A DNA stretch of 64,000 bases from Melastoma dodecandrum (GCA_029817715.1 JARUPY010000252.1:2728001-2792000), one strand, 5' to 3'; positions 48,678 to 62,039 are shown, counted from the first letter of the stretch. The notes: generated by a model from the sequence alone, not told the origin. Numbers and translations: made by a program.

Positions 48678-48777
48678 GTCTCTTGCTGGTCATTTGAGCC
48701 TGAAATTGAGTTGACGACTTTGCAGAAGTCTCTTGCTGGTTATTTGAGCCTGAAATTGAGTTGACGACATTGCAGAA
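48678..48777. repeat. 50-bp tandem duplication
   Basis: Two adjacent 50-base units (48678-48727 and 48728-48777) beginning GTCTCTTGCTGGT and differing at two positions. They lie about 110 bases after the DUF212 stop, probably in its 3' UTR. Confidence 0.9.
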
Positions 48778-50076
48778 CCCATCGCTTACTGTAAACATTG
48801 TATCATTCATTGTTAATCCTTTTTGCCTGTTTCTGTAAAAAGGAACATATATTTTTTAAGTAAATGGGCCTCGGTTCATTTGATGGCTCATCCTAGGCCC
48901 ATAAAGGGGTCAGACGTCCTTTAGGTCCGTTGGAAAATCAGTCCTCCGTCTTTTCTTGGAGATCTGGGCGATCGGTCGACGTGCCGACGAAACTTCTTCC
49001 GTGGACCTTCCTCCATCCCAGGATGAAGTTCATCCTCTCTCTTCTTTCAGTGATTCATCACACCATAGTCAGGTGAAGTTACGAGTTCTTGTCGATGGTG
49101 AAATTCCGGTAGTTCTACTTCGAGCGCACAACTCCAAACACGTTGGCTTTAAAATGGAGTGGATTAGCGGTCCTGTCATCGGTCACATTGTCCCTCTCGT
49201 TCTCCCCTGCATCTGGCGAAGTCCTAGCTGTCAAGTCCGCCGACCTTTCGGAAGCTGAGGGTCTCCACGACGGAACCGGTGATTCGCCGGACGACGTTGT
49301 ATCATTTACAGGTTTCCTTAATTAGACAGTCACACTATGATAAAGAGATAGGGATGATGATATTGGCATTGCCAAGGAAGTAACTATGCTCACGAGTGAT
49401 AATCAGAACGACAGTGTTGTCGTAAAGGAATCAGTTTCTGAGAAGACGATCCTGAGCCTGATCAACTGAGAAATCCTCTTTTCAACCCTGTAAAACTAAA
49501 AACTTTATTCCAGAAACCTGAAATTGACGTAGAATGTGAAGTCAAATTGGGGAATTCCCACGATAAACCAAGTGATAAGGTATTCGGTAAGAGAGCAAAG
49601 TTCGCTTTAATGGTAAGAATTTCGGTGTTCACGAGTAATCCCTGTTTACGAGGTGACCACCTAAACTGATCTCTAAGAATTTTCAACCACTCAAAGTTTC
49701 AAGTTTCAAAAATTGTCAAAGAATGTCCATAGATGTCTTAAAGAACTCGATATGTATAATACCGAGTTAGAGGCTTATAGAAATATTTTCCCTAAATCTC
49801 TCCATCTTAACTCCCAACCCACATCCACTCTGTTGTAATTCAACTGTATCAAATATCAGTAGCTAGTCTAAGGCATCATAAAGGAACAAATGGCATTAAA
49901 TATATCCAAGAATTCCATGCGATTCCCAGATAATAGACAGCAATTGGAAGTCTTCTTCATGAGGGTGTCCCAATAACGTGAGAGCAGACGCAAATTTACA
50001 TCATCCATGCCTTATAGGATAGAACCTGTGTACATCGGAAGAGGGAGAGAGGGGGGGGGGAGAGTATTTCTTCTGC
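48778..50076. other. Convergent spacer, DUF212 and ATG8 3' ends
   Basis: About 1.3 kb. A coding-like stretch at 48956-49318 on the plus strand switches frame and matches no family I know. The rest is AT-rich. A G-run lies at about 50051-50061. Confidence 0.35.
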
Positions 50077-51403
<1,327 letters not shown>

Positions 51404-51607
51404 CGCTTCGACCTGCAAACGAAGAATCGGAATTAGGGTTTCGCCGGCCAAGAAGACGCCCAAACGAGATATCATAAAAGCAGATGGAGGGAAAGGGGGA
51501 TAACGGAAAACGGTTGCCTGCGGATTTCGCGGAGGCGGGCGGCGTCTGGCGATCGGAGTCCCAAATGGTGAAGAAACGAACTGCTTACATATATACATAA
51601 ATATATA

Positions 51608-52083
51608 TATTTATACCAAATTATCCTATTTACCCTAAACTATTTCGATTTTTTCGATTTATGCTATAATTTATATAATATCACCGTATATCATAAACTT
51701 TCTCCGTTAATACTTATTTATCCGTCGATCATAAATTTCCTCCGTTAATACTTATTTATCCGTCGATCATAAATTTCCTCCGTTAATACTTATTTATCCT
51801 CCGTGCGGTTGACATGGCGCTGACATGACACTAACGCCGTCAGTCGTCGTTCCATCGGAAAATTGAATGTCAAATTAGTCCTTAAATAAATTAGATCGTT
51901 AGTCGCCATGACATGGCGACAAACAACATTAGTATCATGTCACCGCCACGTCAATCTCCGTTAGTAGGATAAATAAGGATTAACGGAGGAAGTTTAGAAT
52001 ATATGGTGATATTATGTAAACGATAGGTTAAATCGAAAAAAATCGAAATAATTTAGAATAAATCGGATAATTTGACCTAAATA
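51608..52083. mobile_element. MITE-like non-autonomous DNA element with long inverted repeats
   Basis: The left arm (about 51608-51717) and right arm (about 51965-52083) are inverted copies. Both read inward as a TATTTA..CAAATTATCC start, then TATTTCGATTTTTTCGATTT, AATATCACC and CTCCGTTAAT. No open frame lies inside, so it is non-autonomous. The long arms (about 110 bases) suggest a Mutator-like or similar family, but no target duplication could be fixed because the left edge runs into an AT repeat. It occupies half of the ATG8-AUG4 intergenic interval. Confidence 0.75.
51703..51803. repeat. 38-bp tandem repeat, about 2.6 copies
   Basis: Copies of a unit beginning TCCGTTAATACTTATTTATC start at 51703, 51741 and 51779, exactly 38 bases apart, and lie at the inner edge of the left arm of the MITE-like element. 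Only the left arm is expanded. Confidence 0.85.
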
Positions 52084-52382
52084 ATAATAACGGGAAGGAG
52101 GGGGTGGAGAATCCCAAGTTTAAGATTTTTGTTTTAGCTTGCTTGGCATGGCAGGTCAAGGGATTTAGTTTATTATATTTTAGAAAAGGATGGGCCCAAT
52201 AAAAAAGCCCAAGTTAGGCCCACCCAACAACTCAGTGATTCCATTCTGCCAGACGAATTCGAAATTCGCAGGAGTTTTTTATTTTCTTCCGGAGGTTGGA
52301 GTCGGAAGCCGAAGGTTTTTTTTTCGCTGAACTGCCGGCTGCGATCCGGACGGCCCTCGCGAAGGCTGCGTCGGGGGATAAA

Positions 52383-55300
52383 ATGGTGAAGGGCTTGCAA
52401 GGTGCCGGCGGAGGGAATCTGCCGGCGGATGTGAACCAGGTCATCGATCAGCTCGAGCGCCATTGCTTGGCTCCCGATGGATCTCTCCTTTCCAGACCTG
52501 CTTACCTCGACCTCCAGCTCGTAACTGCTTCATGCCCGAGATTTCGGTTACTGTGTCGCTGTTTGTGAGGCGATTTGGTGATTTTTGTTTTTGCGTGTTT
52601 CGTAGGCAAGGGAGGAGATGTCGCGGGAGAGATTGAGGTACCTGGAGGCAATGGTGAGGAGTCTTAGTAGATTTCCTCGAAAGTAAATCTGCATGAAGAT
52701 TGACTGGATTGTGGGATGCTTATGGTTGTGATTTTTTGTTTGATGCATTGGATGGTGAATTGTTAGTTGTTGGTGGAATAAATGCAGGCAATATATTGTG
52801 AGGCCATTGCCATGGTTGAAGAGTATCAGCAGGCTGCTTCAGCTGCTAATCTCAGTGGGATTCGCGATGTTCATAGCCGATATGCACAGCTTGGGCTTAA
52901 GAGCTCGCCTAAGGTGTTTTTTCATTTGACTGCATTGTTCAATGACACGTGGCAGGGTTTTATGCAATTTTAGTAGTTTAGATGAGTGATAGCTGAAGGT
53001 AACTTGGTTATGACATTCGAAGCGTGAAATTTCCTGGAGAGTCCGCTCGTATCCTGTTTAGTAATAGACTATGAACCCTGTAGATCACGTCCTCATCTCA
53101 ATTCATATTTGTCTCTCTTATGCTTTGTTTTCTTGCATCTCTGAATCCAGGTATATGAGACTCTAGAGCATCGTCTTGTGGTCGCTGAAGCTGCTCAGAG
53201 GCTGAGACTTCCCCTGATATCAAAGGATGGTGAAGTTCAAGAGGAAGAAATTGAGAAGTGGAGTACTATGTCAAGAAGCTCCGTTGACAGTACAGCTCTC
53301 AGCTCAAGTTCCAACTCCATTGGATTTACAAATGGTGTAGCCACTGGCAGTTTAGGTGCTGCTAATAATTCATCATCAGCTAGTAATGTTGATGCCACGG
53401 AGGCTGGGATTGGTGGGGTTTCTAATCGTTTCCTTGGCATCTCTCCTGCCTACTTATGGCAAACTCAACTTCAACAAGTACCGTTTTCCATGGTACAGAA
53501 CTATTGTTTCCAGTTACATTTAGATATCTTAAGATTCATTTTACAAAGCTTATTGTCTGATAAAGATACTTTTTGCCTTATATTTCTAGGATATTGCACA
53601 CTACCAGATGGCTCTATCACAAGAGATCGAAACTCGCTTGAAAGACAAATGTGACAAATTAGCGGATGCCTTTGCAGATGAAATTGGTAGATTATAGTCC
53701 CTAAGATGACAGCAAGTCTTCATTCTTTTTGTGTTTCCTAGATTTCACACCTTCTCTTCTTCTGTTTAAACTTCAACTTAAATTCTGTCTGTTTGATGAA
53801 ATATGTCCTCATTTGGCCATGAATAATGCGTTTCCACTGTTTGACTCTTCAGATTTATCGTTTGGAACCCAAAACTTAAGTGCCCGTCTACCAGAAAGGT
53901 ATGAATTTGTGGATAAATTATTGTTCCTTCCCATTTCGGGCTATTATTATGTAGATATGTGATTTTCCTTAATCATAGATGCCCATTTTACTGAGAGTGA
54001 CTTGCTTGAATCTGCTTTTATGGTATGGTCCCCTTATTTTTGGCCGGGGTAAATTGTGGTGTGGCTGTGAGCAAGCATTTCGCAGGATAGATGGATAGAT
54101 GGCCTCAATTTTGTCTGTTGTGTCCAATTTCAGTCCTTGCTTGTCTTTTCAGGAAAAAACAGTCAGGGTTATTATGGCCTGAAGGCAGCTTCTTCTGTCC
54201 TATTTCATATTGTATACGACGTAACGGACTTATTCTATGTATGTCAATTTTGGTAGGGTTAAGCTTATTGTTGAGGACATCGAAAGAGAAGAAGCATATT
54301 TGCGGGACGATCTGTATGCTGCAGATAGGAAGTTCGCTGAATATTATAATGTGATCAACGAATATAAACCCTTCTTTTATTTGATTGTTTTACCTGCACT
54401 CTGGTGAAAAGTAGCGTGGATTGGATAATGCCATATTTTTTTTTTATTTTCTTGTCCCGCCAGGTCTTGGAGCAGATATTGGGAGTACTAATCAAGCTGG
54501 TGAAAGATTTGAAGTTGCAGCATCAGCATAAATATGTGAGGAATCCATTGGGGTCTTTCTGTAATCTCTTCTTTGCTGACTTCTGCCACATGTATGCTTT
54601 TATCCTATTTGCTTTGTTATGTCTTAGGATGAGCTGCAGAAGACATGGCTATGCAAGAGGTGTGAAACAATGAGTGCCAAACTGAGGTTTGTTCCCAGAT
54701 CGTCAATGTGTTAGGTTGATCTTGCTTCATAGCATTCTATGTAGAAATGCTATCTGATGTTGAGCTAATTGAAGGACTTATTTGTAAACCATGTGATATG
54801 TGTTAAGCGGAAAGCTGTGAATTAGTGGCAGGATAAATCATTGCTTTTGCGCCCTTATTCGTGTTTTCAAATGATAATCGTGGTTGTACCTCTGAACAGT
54901 TTGTATAGAGCTCGGGTTGTCTAATAACTGTTATGTCCTTCTCCTCAGTAATTTCACATAATGAACTTAGGAACTTGTCTCTGCAATATCTACCACACAA
55001 CTCAGTACTAGTCAATACATCTGACATGGTTACTTCTCATGGACAACAAATTGTGTGTTCTGATGCAGAGTATTGAAGCATATCCTTCTTCTGGAAACTT
55101 ATAATCAAGACTGTATTCCTGCGCTCCATAAAATAAGGTATTTCCTAATTAATGCTTTTGTCTGCTAATTTTCATCTCCTTTGTCAATAGAAGATGATTT
55201 GCCTTGTTCTTTTGGCAGGAAGTATCTCGTTGAAGCCACCGAAGAAGCTTCAATTGCATATAATAAAGCAGTATGCGCCTCTTCTTTTTTTTTTAACATG

Positions 55301-55781
55301 AAGTGGTCATGTTTATCCTGCTTTTGTTGGTAGTATTGGCCTGCATATACCAATATGTGGGTGGGTTTTTGTGTCCCCACTGACTTAAAAGCTATCTTAA
55401 TATGAAAATATTTAAGGACCAGAAGCACGGGGCTACTTCCCCTTATCGTTATTTTTTATTTTCAAAAGAGAAAACAATCTATTGATCTGATTCATCGGCA
55501 AACCAGGTCACTCGACTTCGGGAGTATCAAGGGGTGGATCCACACTTCGATAAAATTGCTATGGAGTACCATGATATTGTCACTGTAAGTCACCTTAACG
55601 TTCATTCCTTGAATGAGTTGATGACATGTACCACCCGATCAACTTGTTCGGTTTCTGTTTTCTGATGCAGTCTCTCTTTTCTTTTCCTTTTTTCTTCTAA
55701 CAGAAACTGAAAGATATGCAATGGACTATTAGTCAAGTGGAGATGGACCTGAAACGTCTACCCGATCATCCAAACAACTGA
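52383..55781 (+). CDS. AUG4: AUGMIN subunit 4 (HAUS4-like)
   Basis: Subunit of the augmin complex, which recruits gamma-tubulin to the sides of existing microtubules. Thirteen exons: 52383-52520, 52606-52653, 52788-52913, 53151-53477, 53590-53686, 53853-53898, 54257-54350, 54464-54535, 54628-54686, 55069-55137, 55219-55270, 55507-55584, 55704-55781, giving 427 aa. Conserved blocks: NLPADVNQVIDQLERHCLAP, REEMSRERLRYLEAMAIYCE, YETLEHRLVVAEAAQRLRLP, a variable Ser-rich linker (about 130-200), NVLEQILGVLIKLVKDLKL, TWLCKRCETM, LREYQGVDPHFD and QWTISQVEMDLKRL. Mostly helical coiled coil. The start is the ATG giving MVKGLQ, and the frame open upstream has no earlier ATG. Confidence 0.95.
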
Positions 55782-56864
55782 TTTCATCATGTATGGTACT
55801 TAAATGTCCCTTTTTACACATTCTAATTTTTCTTCTTGTAATTTTCTTACTATTTAGCAAATGTTTCCTAGTTGCCAAATCCCCTGCACTCCTTGTGTAA
55901 TGTTTTAAAGAAAAACTCGTGAAAAGAAAAGAAAGATCTTTGGACATCACCATTTGAATCTTTTGGATTACTTGTAAGGTTGTTGTCTATCTAGCTGACA
56001 TGGAATACTATATTCTCTCAATGGAAGGCCACCAATGCATATTTTATCCAGAAGTTATCTACAATTATTTGTGCCTGTATGTACCTTTTGCTTTTGTCGA
56101 GATGCCAAATATGGATTTGATAGCTACTTTGGTCTCTAGGATGAGACATGAAAAATCTCGACAAATAGAATCTGCAGGTCTGGCGCTTCCCATACTTTTG
56201 AGTCAACAGCAAAGAGATTACCCTTTGTTAAATCTGATTTTTTTTTCACTAGTACTTAGTGATGATAGGAATCAGATTCTTCTGGAAAGATGCTGACATT
56301 GTTGCTGCTAAATTAAGCTTTGGATAGCACTTAGCTTAGTGATTGATGTTCCTCAATATGAAAAGTAACATCTAAAGGTTCTGTTTCTGCACGAGATTTT
56401 CTTTTTAGTCCCTTAACATTGGGAAACCCAAGTTAATGGAAATTGTTGATGGCTTATATTCCTTTAAAATGTCCATTTTGACTCCCTGCACTTGAGAGTC
56501 CAGCCTCGTCTGGTTTTTTCTTATATAAATCTCCAGACTTTCCGGAGTTTGTGATAGTCTAAGAAGGGTGGGTGTCCATACAAACGGAAGGTCCATCTTG
56601 CGGACATAAGGTAGATTTCTCTTGTGCTATTGGCAGTTTTGACCTGTATTCAGTTCGGAGTTGATGTTGTCTACTGCTAGCTTTGGTGGCACCACAGCTT
56701 CTGCAAGTGGATCAATCACTTCCGTTCTTGTAGTTCGTTACTTTATGTTTGTTCGTGTTGTTTGTCCAGTTTTTTGCTTTTCTAGAGTGACATGAAAATG
56801 CTGCTTCAAGTGTTTAGAGTCTACAAATTCGGCCTGCATTTTAGTTCCGCTTTAATATGTCAGA
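55782..56864. other. Spacer between AUG4 and the eIF1-like gene
   Basis: AT-rich, about 1.1 kb, and no gene recognised. An upstream exon of the eIF1-like gene could hide here. Confidence 0.35.
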
Positions 56865-57239
56865 ATGGACCTTGGGAAGCACATCCGTGTCTGCGTCGAA
56901 AAGGTAAGCGACGCAAAGGGCGGCCGCACCGGCCCATATCCAGAATCCAGTGATAGTCAGGCATGCTGTTTTGGGCAGTTAGGTGGCGTTTTGCCGGTGG
57001 TAAAGAAGAAGAACATCCAAGAAGACTGTCTCACGAAGGTCGAAGGATTGGGAAAGGGCCTAATACATGAGAACATCCTTGAAGATCTGAAGAAGAAATG
57101 CCGGTGCAAGGGGACGATAGTCGTCGACAAGGCGGATCTCTCCCGGACGATCCAACTCAAAGGCGATCAGGAACAGCGGGTGAAGGATTTCCTCATACGG
57201 GAAGGCCTCGCGGCACCCAAGCTCATCATCAAGGACTAA
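56865..57239 (+). CDS. eIF1/SUI1-domain protein
   Basis: The second half (about residues 55-124) carries the SUI1 fold: LTKVEGLGK, IHENILEDLKKKCRCKGTIV, TIQLKGDQEQRVKDFLI. Canonical eIF1 governs start-codon selection in the 43S complex. This protein differs: canonical plant eIF1 ends KIHGF and this one ends KLIIKD. The first 55 residues as an unspliced frame are odd, with Cys/Gly-rich text unlike eIF1. A donor-like AAAAG/GTAAGCG at 56904, with an acceptor at the GGTAAAG before 57003, would remove that odd stretch and join HIRVCVEK to the SUI1 core. The spliced form is therefore plausible. It may correspond to the SUI1-family gene At5g54940, which sits next to an AT-hook gene in Arabidopsis as in this window. 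Confidence 0.75.
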   Translation: MDLGKHIRVCVEKVSDAKGGRTGPYPESSDSQACCFGQLGGVLPVVKKKNIQEDCLTKVEGLGKGLIHENILEDLKKKCRCKGTIVVDKADLSRTIQLKGDQEQRVKDFLIREGLAAPKLIIKD

Positions 57240-58192
57240 GCGAGGGAATGTACTAATATTGGTCCCTGTAACTACCAACGTGTGGATGAAGTCACGAATG
57301 AGGGAAGGCAAAACAACATGAGGGGGGGGGGGGTGCGGGGGATGGGATCACCTCCTTATCCTTATCAATTGAATGTCCCACGGAGGGAAACGAACGGTGG
57401 TCATCTTCTGCAAAAGCGACATCCCGAGGTTAATTAAAAACCGCGGGGGCATGGGGGACCGGATCAAATTACGTTGTCCAAATCGCCAAGGAGAAACCCC
57501 CCAAAAAATAAGAAAGAAGAAGAAAAAGCAGTTTCACCAAATCCAAACTCCGAACCCGCTTAATGGGTCGTGGATAAGGTTTGATTGCTGAACCACAGAT
57601 AGATTATCCCTCCTTTTTAACCCCATACCCAGATCCAAAAAGATTCCGAATGAAACACGCGTTCACACCGGGCTTCCAAAAGATTCCTCCTCCCCCCCCC
57701 CATTTTCTCATGCTTTCCCACTTGATCCATCCACCTCCACCCCACCTTGAGCCACCACCACCACCATGACCATGACTGAATTTCTTTTAACTTGTCAAAA
57801 CTTCTTAGCAAGATTTTGGGCATACCAATTCATGATATATATATATATATATATTTATTTATATTTATATTTATATTTTAAAATTGTAATAATATAATTT
57901 AAATTGTTTATTGTTTTTGGGTTTTTGAGGGGGTAATTAGGTATGACCATGCCTGCCAGCATATCATGACCGATGACCATGTACCAAACTTCAAACTTCA
58001 ATCATCATATTTTACTAAATTATTTCTAATCCTTCCTACCTTTCTCTTCTATCTATCCACCCACCCACTATATTAACCCAGACTCTGCCTTCCATTTGTG
58101 GGAACCTTTCAATTCCCTACTCTTCCCCTTTTTTTAATAGAGAAAGAAAGAGCAAACAACAAACAGTGATAGCAAAGGAACGGGCCTGAATA
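57240..58192. other. Spacer with poly-G and AT repeats
   Basis: Holds a G-run at about 57321-57331 and, from 57834, AT-dinucleotide and AT-rich sequence to about 57,910. The last 100 bases are probably the leader of the following small gene. No gene recognised. Confidence 0.4.
57834..57854. repeat. (AT)n microsatellite
   Basis: About ten AT units followed by degenerate TTTAT repeats. Confidence 0.9.
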
Positions 58193-58504
58193 ATGGGTAA
58201 CTGCATCAGGCACGAGTCAGGGATGCAATGGGGCGGCGACGACTGGGGCTCCACGTTTGCTAGGAGCGAGTTCGGTGATGAAGACGGAGACATGGACGCG
58301 ACGGGGCGGATCGAGGTTGGCGGGAGGAGGAAGAAGGGAACGGAGGTGAAGATAAGGATGAGCAAGAAGCAACTGGAGGAGCTGTTGAAGAAGCTGGACG
58401 CCAAGGACAAGGTGTCGGTACAGCGGGTCATATCTCGGCTTCTCCGTATGAGCGACCCCCAGCGGTCTTGGAGGCCCGCTCTCACCAGCATCTCCGAGAT
58501 CTGA
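58193..58504 (+). CDS. Small plant protein with N-myristoylation signal, 103 aa
   Basis: Single-exon frame of 103 codons. The N-terminus MGNCIRHES has Gly2 plus Cys4, the pattern for N-myristoylation and palmitoylation, so plasma-membrane attachment is likely. The body is acidic (GDEDGDMD), then basic (GGRRKKGTEVKIRM), then helical (KKQLEELLKKLDAKD). The layout, including the MQWGGDDWGS box after the N-terminus, is like small plant proteins of unknown function that begin MGNCxRHE. No function is known to me. A TATA-like CTATATTAAC lies near 58069. Confidence 0.75.
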   Translation: MGNCIRHESGMQWGGDDWGSTFARSEFGDEDGDMDATGRIEVGGRRKKGTEVKIRMSKKQLEELLKKLDAKDKVSVQRVISRLLRMSDPQRSWRPALTSISEI

Positions 58505-60336
58505 TCCTGACCCCTCGAAGGACCCCTAACATGCTATAATACACAAGTAGCTTAGTGAGGAGGCGCGGGAAGTAAAAGCACATATACTCGCTCTTTTTGT
58601 AAAAAAACTGTTTTCATGCCTTGATTTGTTCATTTGTTTTGGTTTCTGCTTTTCTTGTGTGTATAGAACAAATCCTTGTACAGACAGGCGGGCTTAAGTA
58701 AAGCTTTTGGTCCTCTCTGGACGTCAAAATTCATGGATACATCTGTTTTCCCTTGGCGAGACTCGGACACAGTCACCTCCACGGCTGAGATCTGCGGCCG
58801 GAAAAACGGATCGACGGAGGGGATGTCTGCCTGAGTCGATGACAAAGAGAGACTGGGGATAATGTAAAGCTCGACTAGTAGCAACATGTCATTTAGTTGA
58901 TTTGACATTATCATATATATCTAGATGTTTTTGACCCTTTCTCTTTGGAAAACAGAAGACAAGAGAACGTGGTGGCAAGGAAGGATCATCATCACCATCC
59001 CATTCCCGCAACTCACGAAGATTTTTACGCATTTGATAATTCATACGTGAATAACATTCGTATTAGAATACGTTAGAACTTGTCAAAAACATCAAATAAA
59101 GATGATGATCTGGGGATCTCCGAACACAAATTTGACGACCCAAATTCATGGGTTCCACGTGAGACATATAATTTTTTTTTTATTCTTACGGACACCAACC
59201 TTCAAAAGGTATTCACATCACTTGGGAGGCACCCCCCGGGGGTTCTCTTCCCCTCTGAAGGGCCGAGCCCTTTAATGTGGGCCGAATATATTGGGCCTTT
59301 ATGGGCTCCAGTCAGCGCCACCACGCTTAGGCCCTTTTTAATGTCAAGTCAAGAGGGGACTTAAAATTAAACCACCTAAAAATTAACCATATATGAAAGA
59401 AAATCCTCCATTTGGATATCAAACCATTGGCTATTGGGGTTTGAGTCCATGAATCACCAAACACTTCACTTCCCGACAAATAAACCAGACCCCAATCATT
59501 AAAATCAAATAAAATAATAGATTTTTGGTAAAGACACTCGACCCCACCCCCACAACAACTTTCGAATTGTTGTCGTAATCATCGTGGGAAAGAAAACACA
59601 CACTGGGGTAAGAAGGAGGACCAGAAGAAAATTCTCAAACCTTTTTCTTTTTCTTTTTTTTTTTTTTGTGACATCGTCCGGCAATCCGACCAATCGATCC
59701 TTTTGTTTTTCTCGGTGTGTGGAAATCGAGTGGCCGTGGGGAGTGTGTGTTGGGATAAACCGAGGAGGATAAGATGGTCTCAGAAGAGACAGGAAAAGGT
59801 GGGGGTTTTTTATTCACGTGTTGCTGGCTAATAAGCTTAACGGTAGCCATTGCCTTTTTTTCTCTTGCTCACGCCATGGCCGATACTTCCCTTTGGATGG
59901 TTTTAGGTGAGTCGATTCGTTGCCGCCCGAGTTGGGTTTTCTCTGTCAATCCTCAAGATTCCTCCTTTGAGATGGTTCGGTTGGGAAATTTGTCTGCCGT
60001 TTTTTCTTCCCTTTTTGTTAAAAAAAGGGGGGAGTTTGTTTTGGTTCCGTCTTTTTGGGTCGTCGGCGGAGGAAAGTGATGGGGGGTTTGGTTGGTTGGT
60101 TGGTTGTTTAGTTGTTGTGGGATTCTGATTTCTATTCCGATTGATGGTCGCCATTCGCCATTGTGGTGGAGTTGATGGAGAGAGTTGGAGAGAGCGACCT
60201 CAGCTGAAGCTGCGTTTTTTTTATTGACTGTCGGTTGTTTATCGTTTTTCTTTAATAACCTTTTGTTGGGGTTTGTGATTTTCAGCATAGAGGAGTCTCA
60301 GCTTTGGAGATTGGAGATTTCCCTGCTTTCATCGGT
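58505..60336. other. Spacer and long LPATB leader with an upstream ORF
   Basis: 58,505-59,500 holds nothing I recognise. At 59774 an ATG opens a frame with a hydrophobic stretch (FLFTCCWLISLTVAIAFF) that runs to a good donor (TTTTAG/GTGAGT, exon end about 59906). A good acceptor (GATTTTCAG) at 60285 lies 51 bases before the LPATB ATG. If these are joined, the frame stops at once (TAG), leaving an upstream ORF of about 45 codons in the LPATB leader rather than an N-terminal extension. Confidence 0.4.
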
Positions 60337-62039
60337 ATGGAGAGTTTTAGGTTCGGTTCTTTCCTGAGGAACCGCAAGTTGGAGAGTTATGTATGCACTA
60401 GCACCGGGCAAACAATTGAGCTGACGGCAAAGCTCGTCGCAAAAATTAGGGAGGCCGCGGAGAGTCAGCTGCTGAGAGACGTGTATGTCGAGGACGATGG
60501 ATGGTTCACTGTGCTGGTGTCTTGGATAAGGATAGTGGCTTGTTTCTTGTGTATGATGGTTACGACATTCCTATGGGCAGTGATAATGGTCCTGCTCATT
60601 CCGTGGCCATACGAGAGGATCCGACAGGGGAATATTTACGGCCATGTCACTGGAAGAATGTTGGTAAGATAGAAAAAAGATGCTACCACCGTCAATGCAG
60701 CATCATTTTGTTGCTGGTGCTGAAGTGACCCCCTTGCTGTGACACCAATTTCGGATAGTTACATCTGTGACAAGATAACCTGTTTTAAGGTGTCTGGTGG
60801 CCCAACAAAGGCAAATTCTCTCTTTGTTCACATCAATCTACTTTTGTCAAGCTTTTTCACCAAGCTCTGCATAGATAGTTGACGGGAAAGTTTTAGCCTT
60901 GACAAACTAACTGTATGCACTTAGCAGCAGGTCTTTCATTATCGGGCTTCATGAGCACCCGAGTAGGATTGAACTGCCAATTTCTTGGCTGATCTATTGG
61001 TTATATCTGTGATTTGGCTGCTCTGAAAATTGTTTTGCCCTTGTCTTTCAATTCTATGATTTTCTTTTTCTTCTGTAGATGTGGATATTGGGGAATCCCA
61101 TAAAGGTTGAAGGCAAGGTGTATTCTCAGGAGAAAGCCATTTATATCTGCAACCATTGTTCCCCGATTGATGTATTCCTGATAATGTGGTTGGTTCCCAC
61201 CGGCACTGTTGGTATCGCGAAGAAAGAGGTACTTCTTTTGCTAGAAACTATCTTAGCTTGTTGGTTCTGACCAGACGGCCTGAGCTTCCAGTGGACAAAA
61301 ATTGCATTCATCTCTCATGCTAGCTGACGAATGTCTGATTAGTTTTAATAAACATGCTGTGTGGAAATGCTCCATTGTGTTTTTTATTTTAATTACATTG
61401 CCAAATGATTGATGAATGTAGATTATCTGGTATCCGCTTTTCGGACAACTGTATGTGCTGGCAAATCATCTCCGTATTGATCGTTCTAACCCAGTTGCGG
61501 CAGTTGAATCCCTGAAGGAGGTGTGTGCTATATACATATATGTATATATGTGGAGATTACTCATTCACTCGACATCTCGTGACGCGAAAACACGCATCTG
61601 GCAGGCGGCTCGTGCGGTGGTACGAAACCAGTTGTCCTTGATCATTTTCCCCGAAGGAACACGATCAAAGAACGGTCGGCTACTGCCATTCAAAAAGGTG
61701 CTGCTCCGATCCAACTCGACGCCTCCCAGTCTCCTTTTTCCGCATCCTGCTTAATCTCTTCCCTTTCAGGGGTTCATCCATCTAGCTTTGCAATCGAAGC
61801 GACCCATCATCCCGATCGTCTTCATCGGGACACACCGTGCCTGGAGGAAAGGCAGTCTACACATCCGGCCTACTCCTCTCACAGTGAAATTCCTTCCTCC
61901 AATAAGAACGGACAACTGGACGGCGGACCGCATAGACACCTACGTGGAGCTGGTCCACGACCTGTACATCAAGCACCTACCGGAGAGTCAAAGGCCAGTT
62001 CTTCCGGAGGGATCAACGCCTAGTTGCGGCCCCAAATGA
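60337..62039 (+). CDS. LPATB: Class B lysophosphatidic acid acyltransferase (LPATB)
   Basis: Acylates the sn-2 position of lysophosphatidate to phosphatidate in the ER. Five exons, 60337-60663, 61079-61228, 61422-61520, 61605-61697 and 61770-62039, give 312 aa with every exon length divisible by three. Hydrophobic helices lie at about 63-95. Acyltransferase motif I is NHCSPID (H135 and D140, HX4D), motif III is FPEGTRSKNGRLLPFKKG (from 207), and the pattern continues with HLALQSKRPIIPIVFIGTHR. The sequence is closest to the coconut and Limnanthes seed enzymes rather than plastid LPAT1 or ER LPAT2. Class B enzymes can favour unusual acyl groups; which ones is not visible here. Confidence 0.92.

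Noticed and set aside
48956..49325. Two overlapping plus-strand frames, one with a signal-peptide-like start
   Set aside because: Neither has recognisable homology and the better-looking parts are in different frames, so I left it as unexplained spacer.
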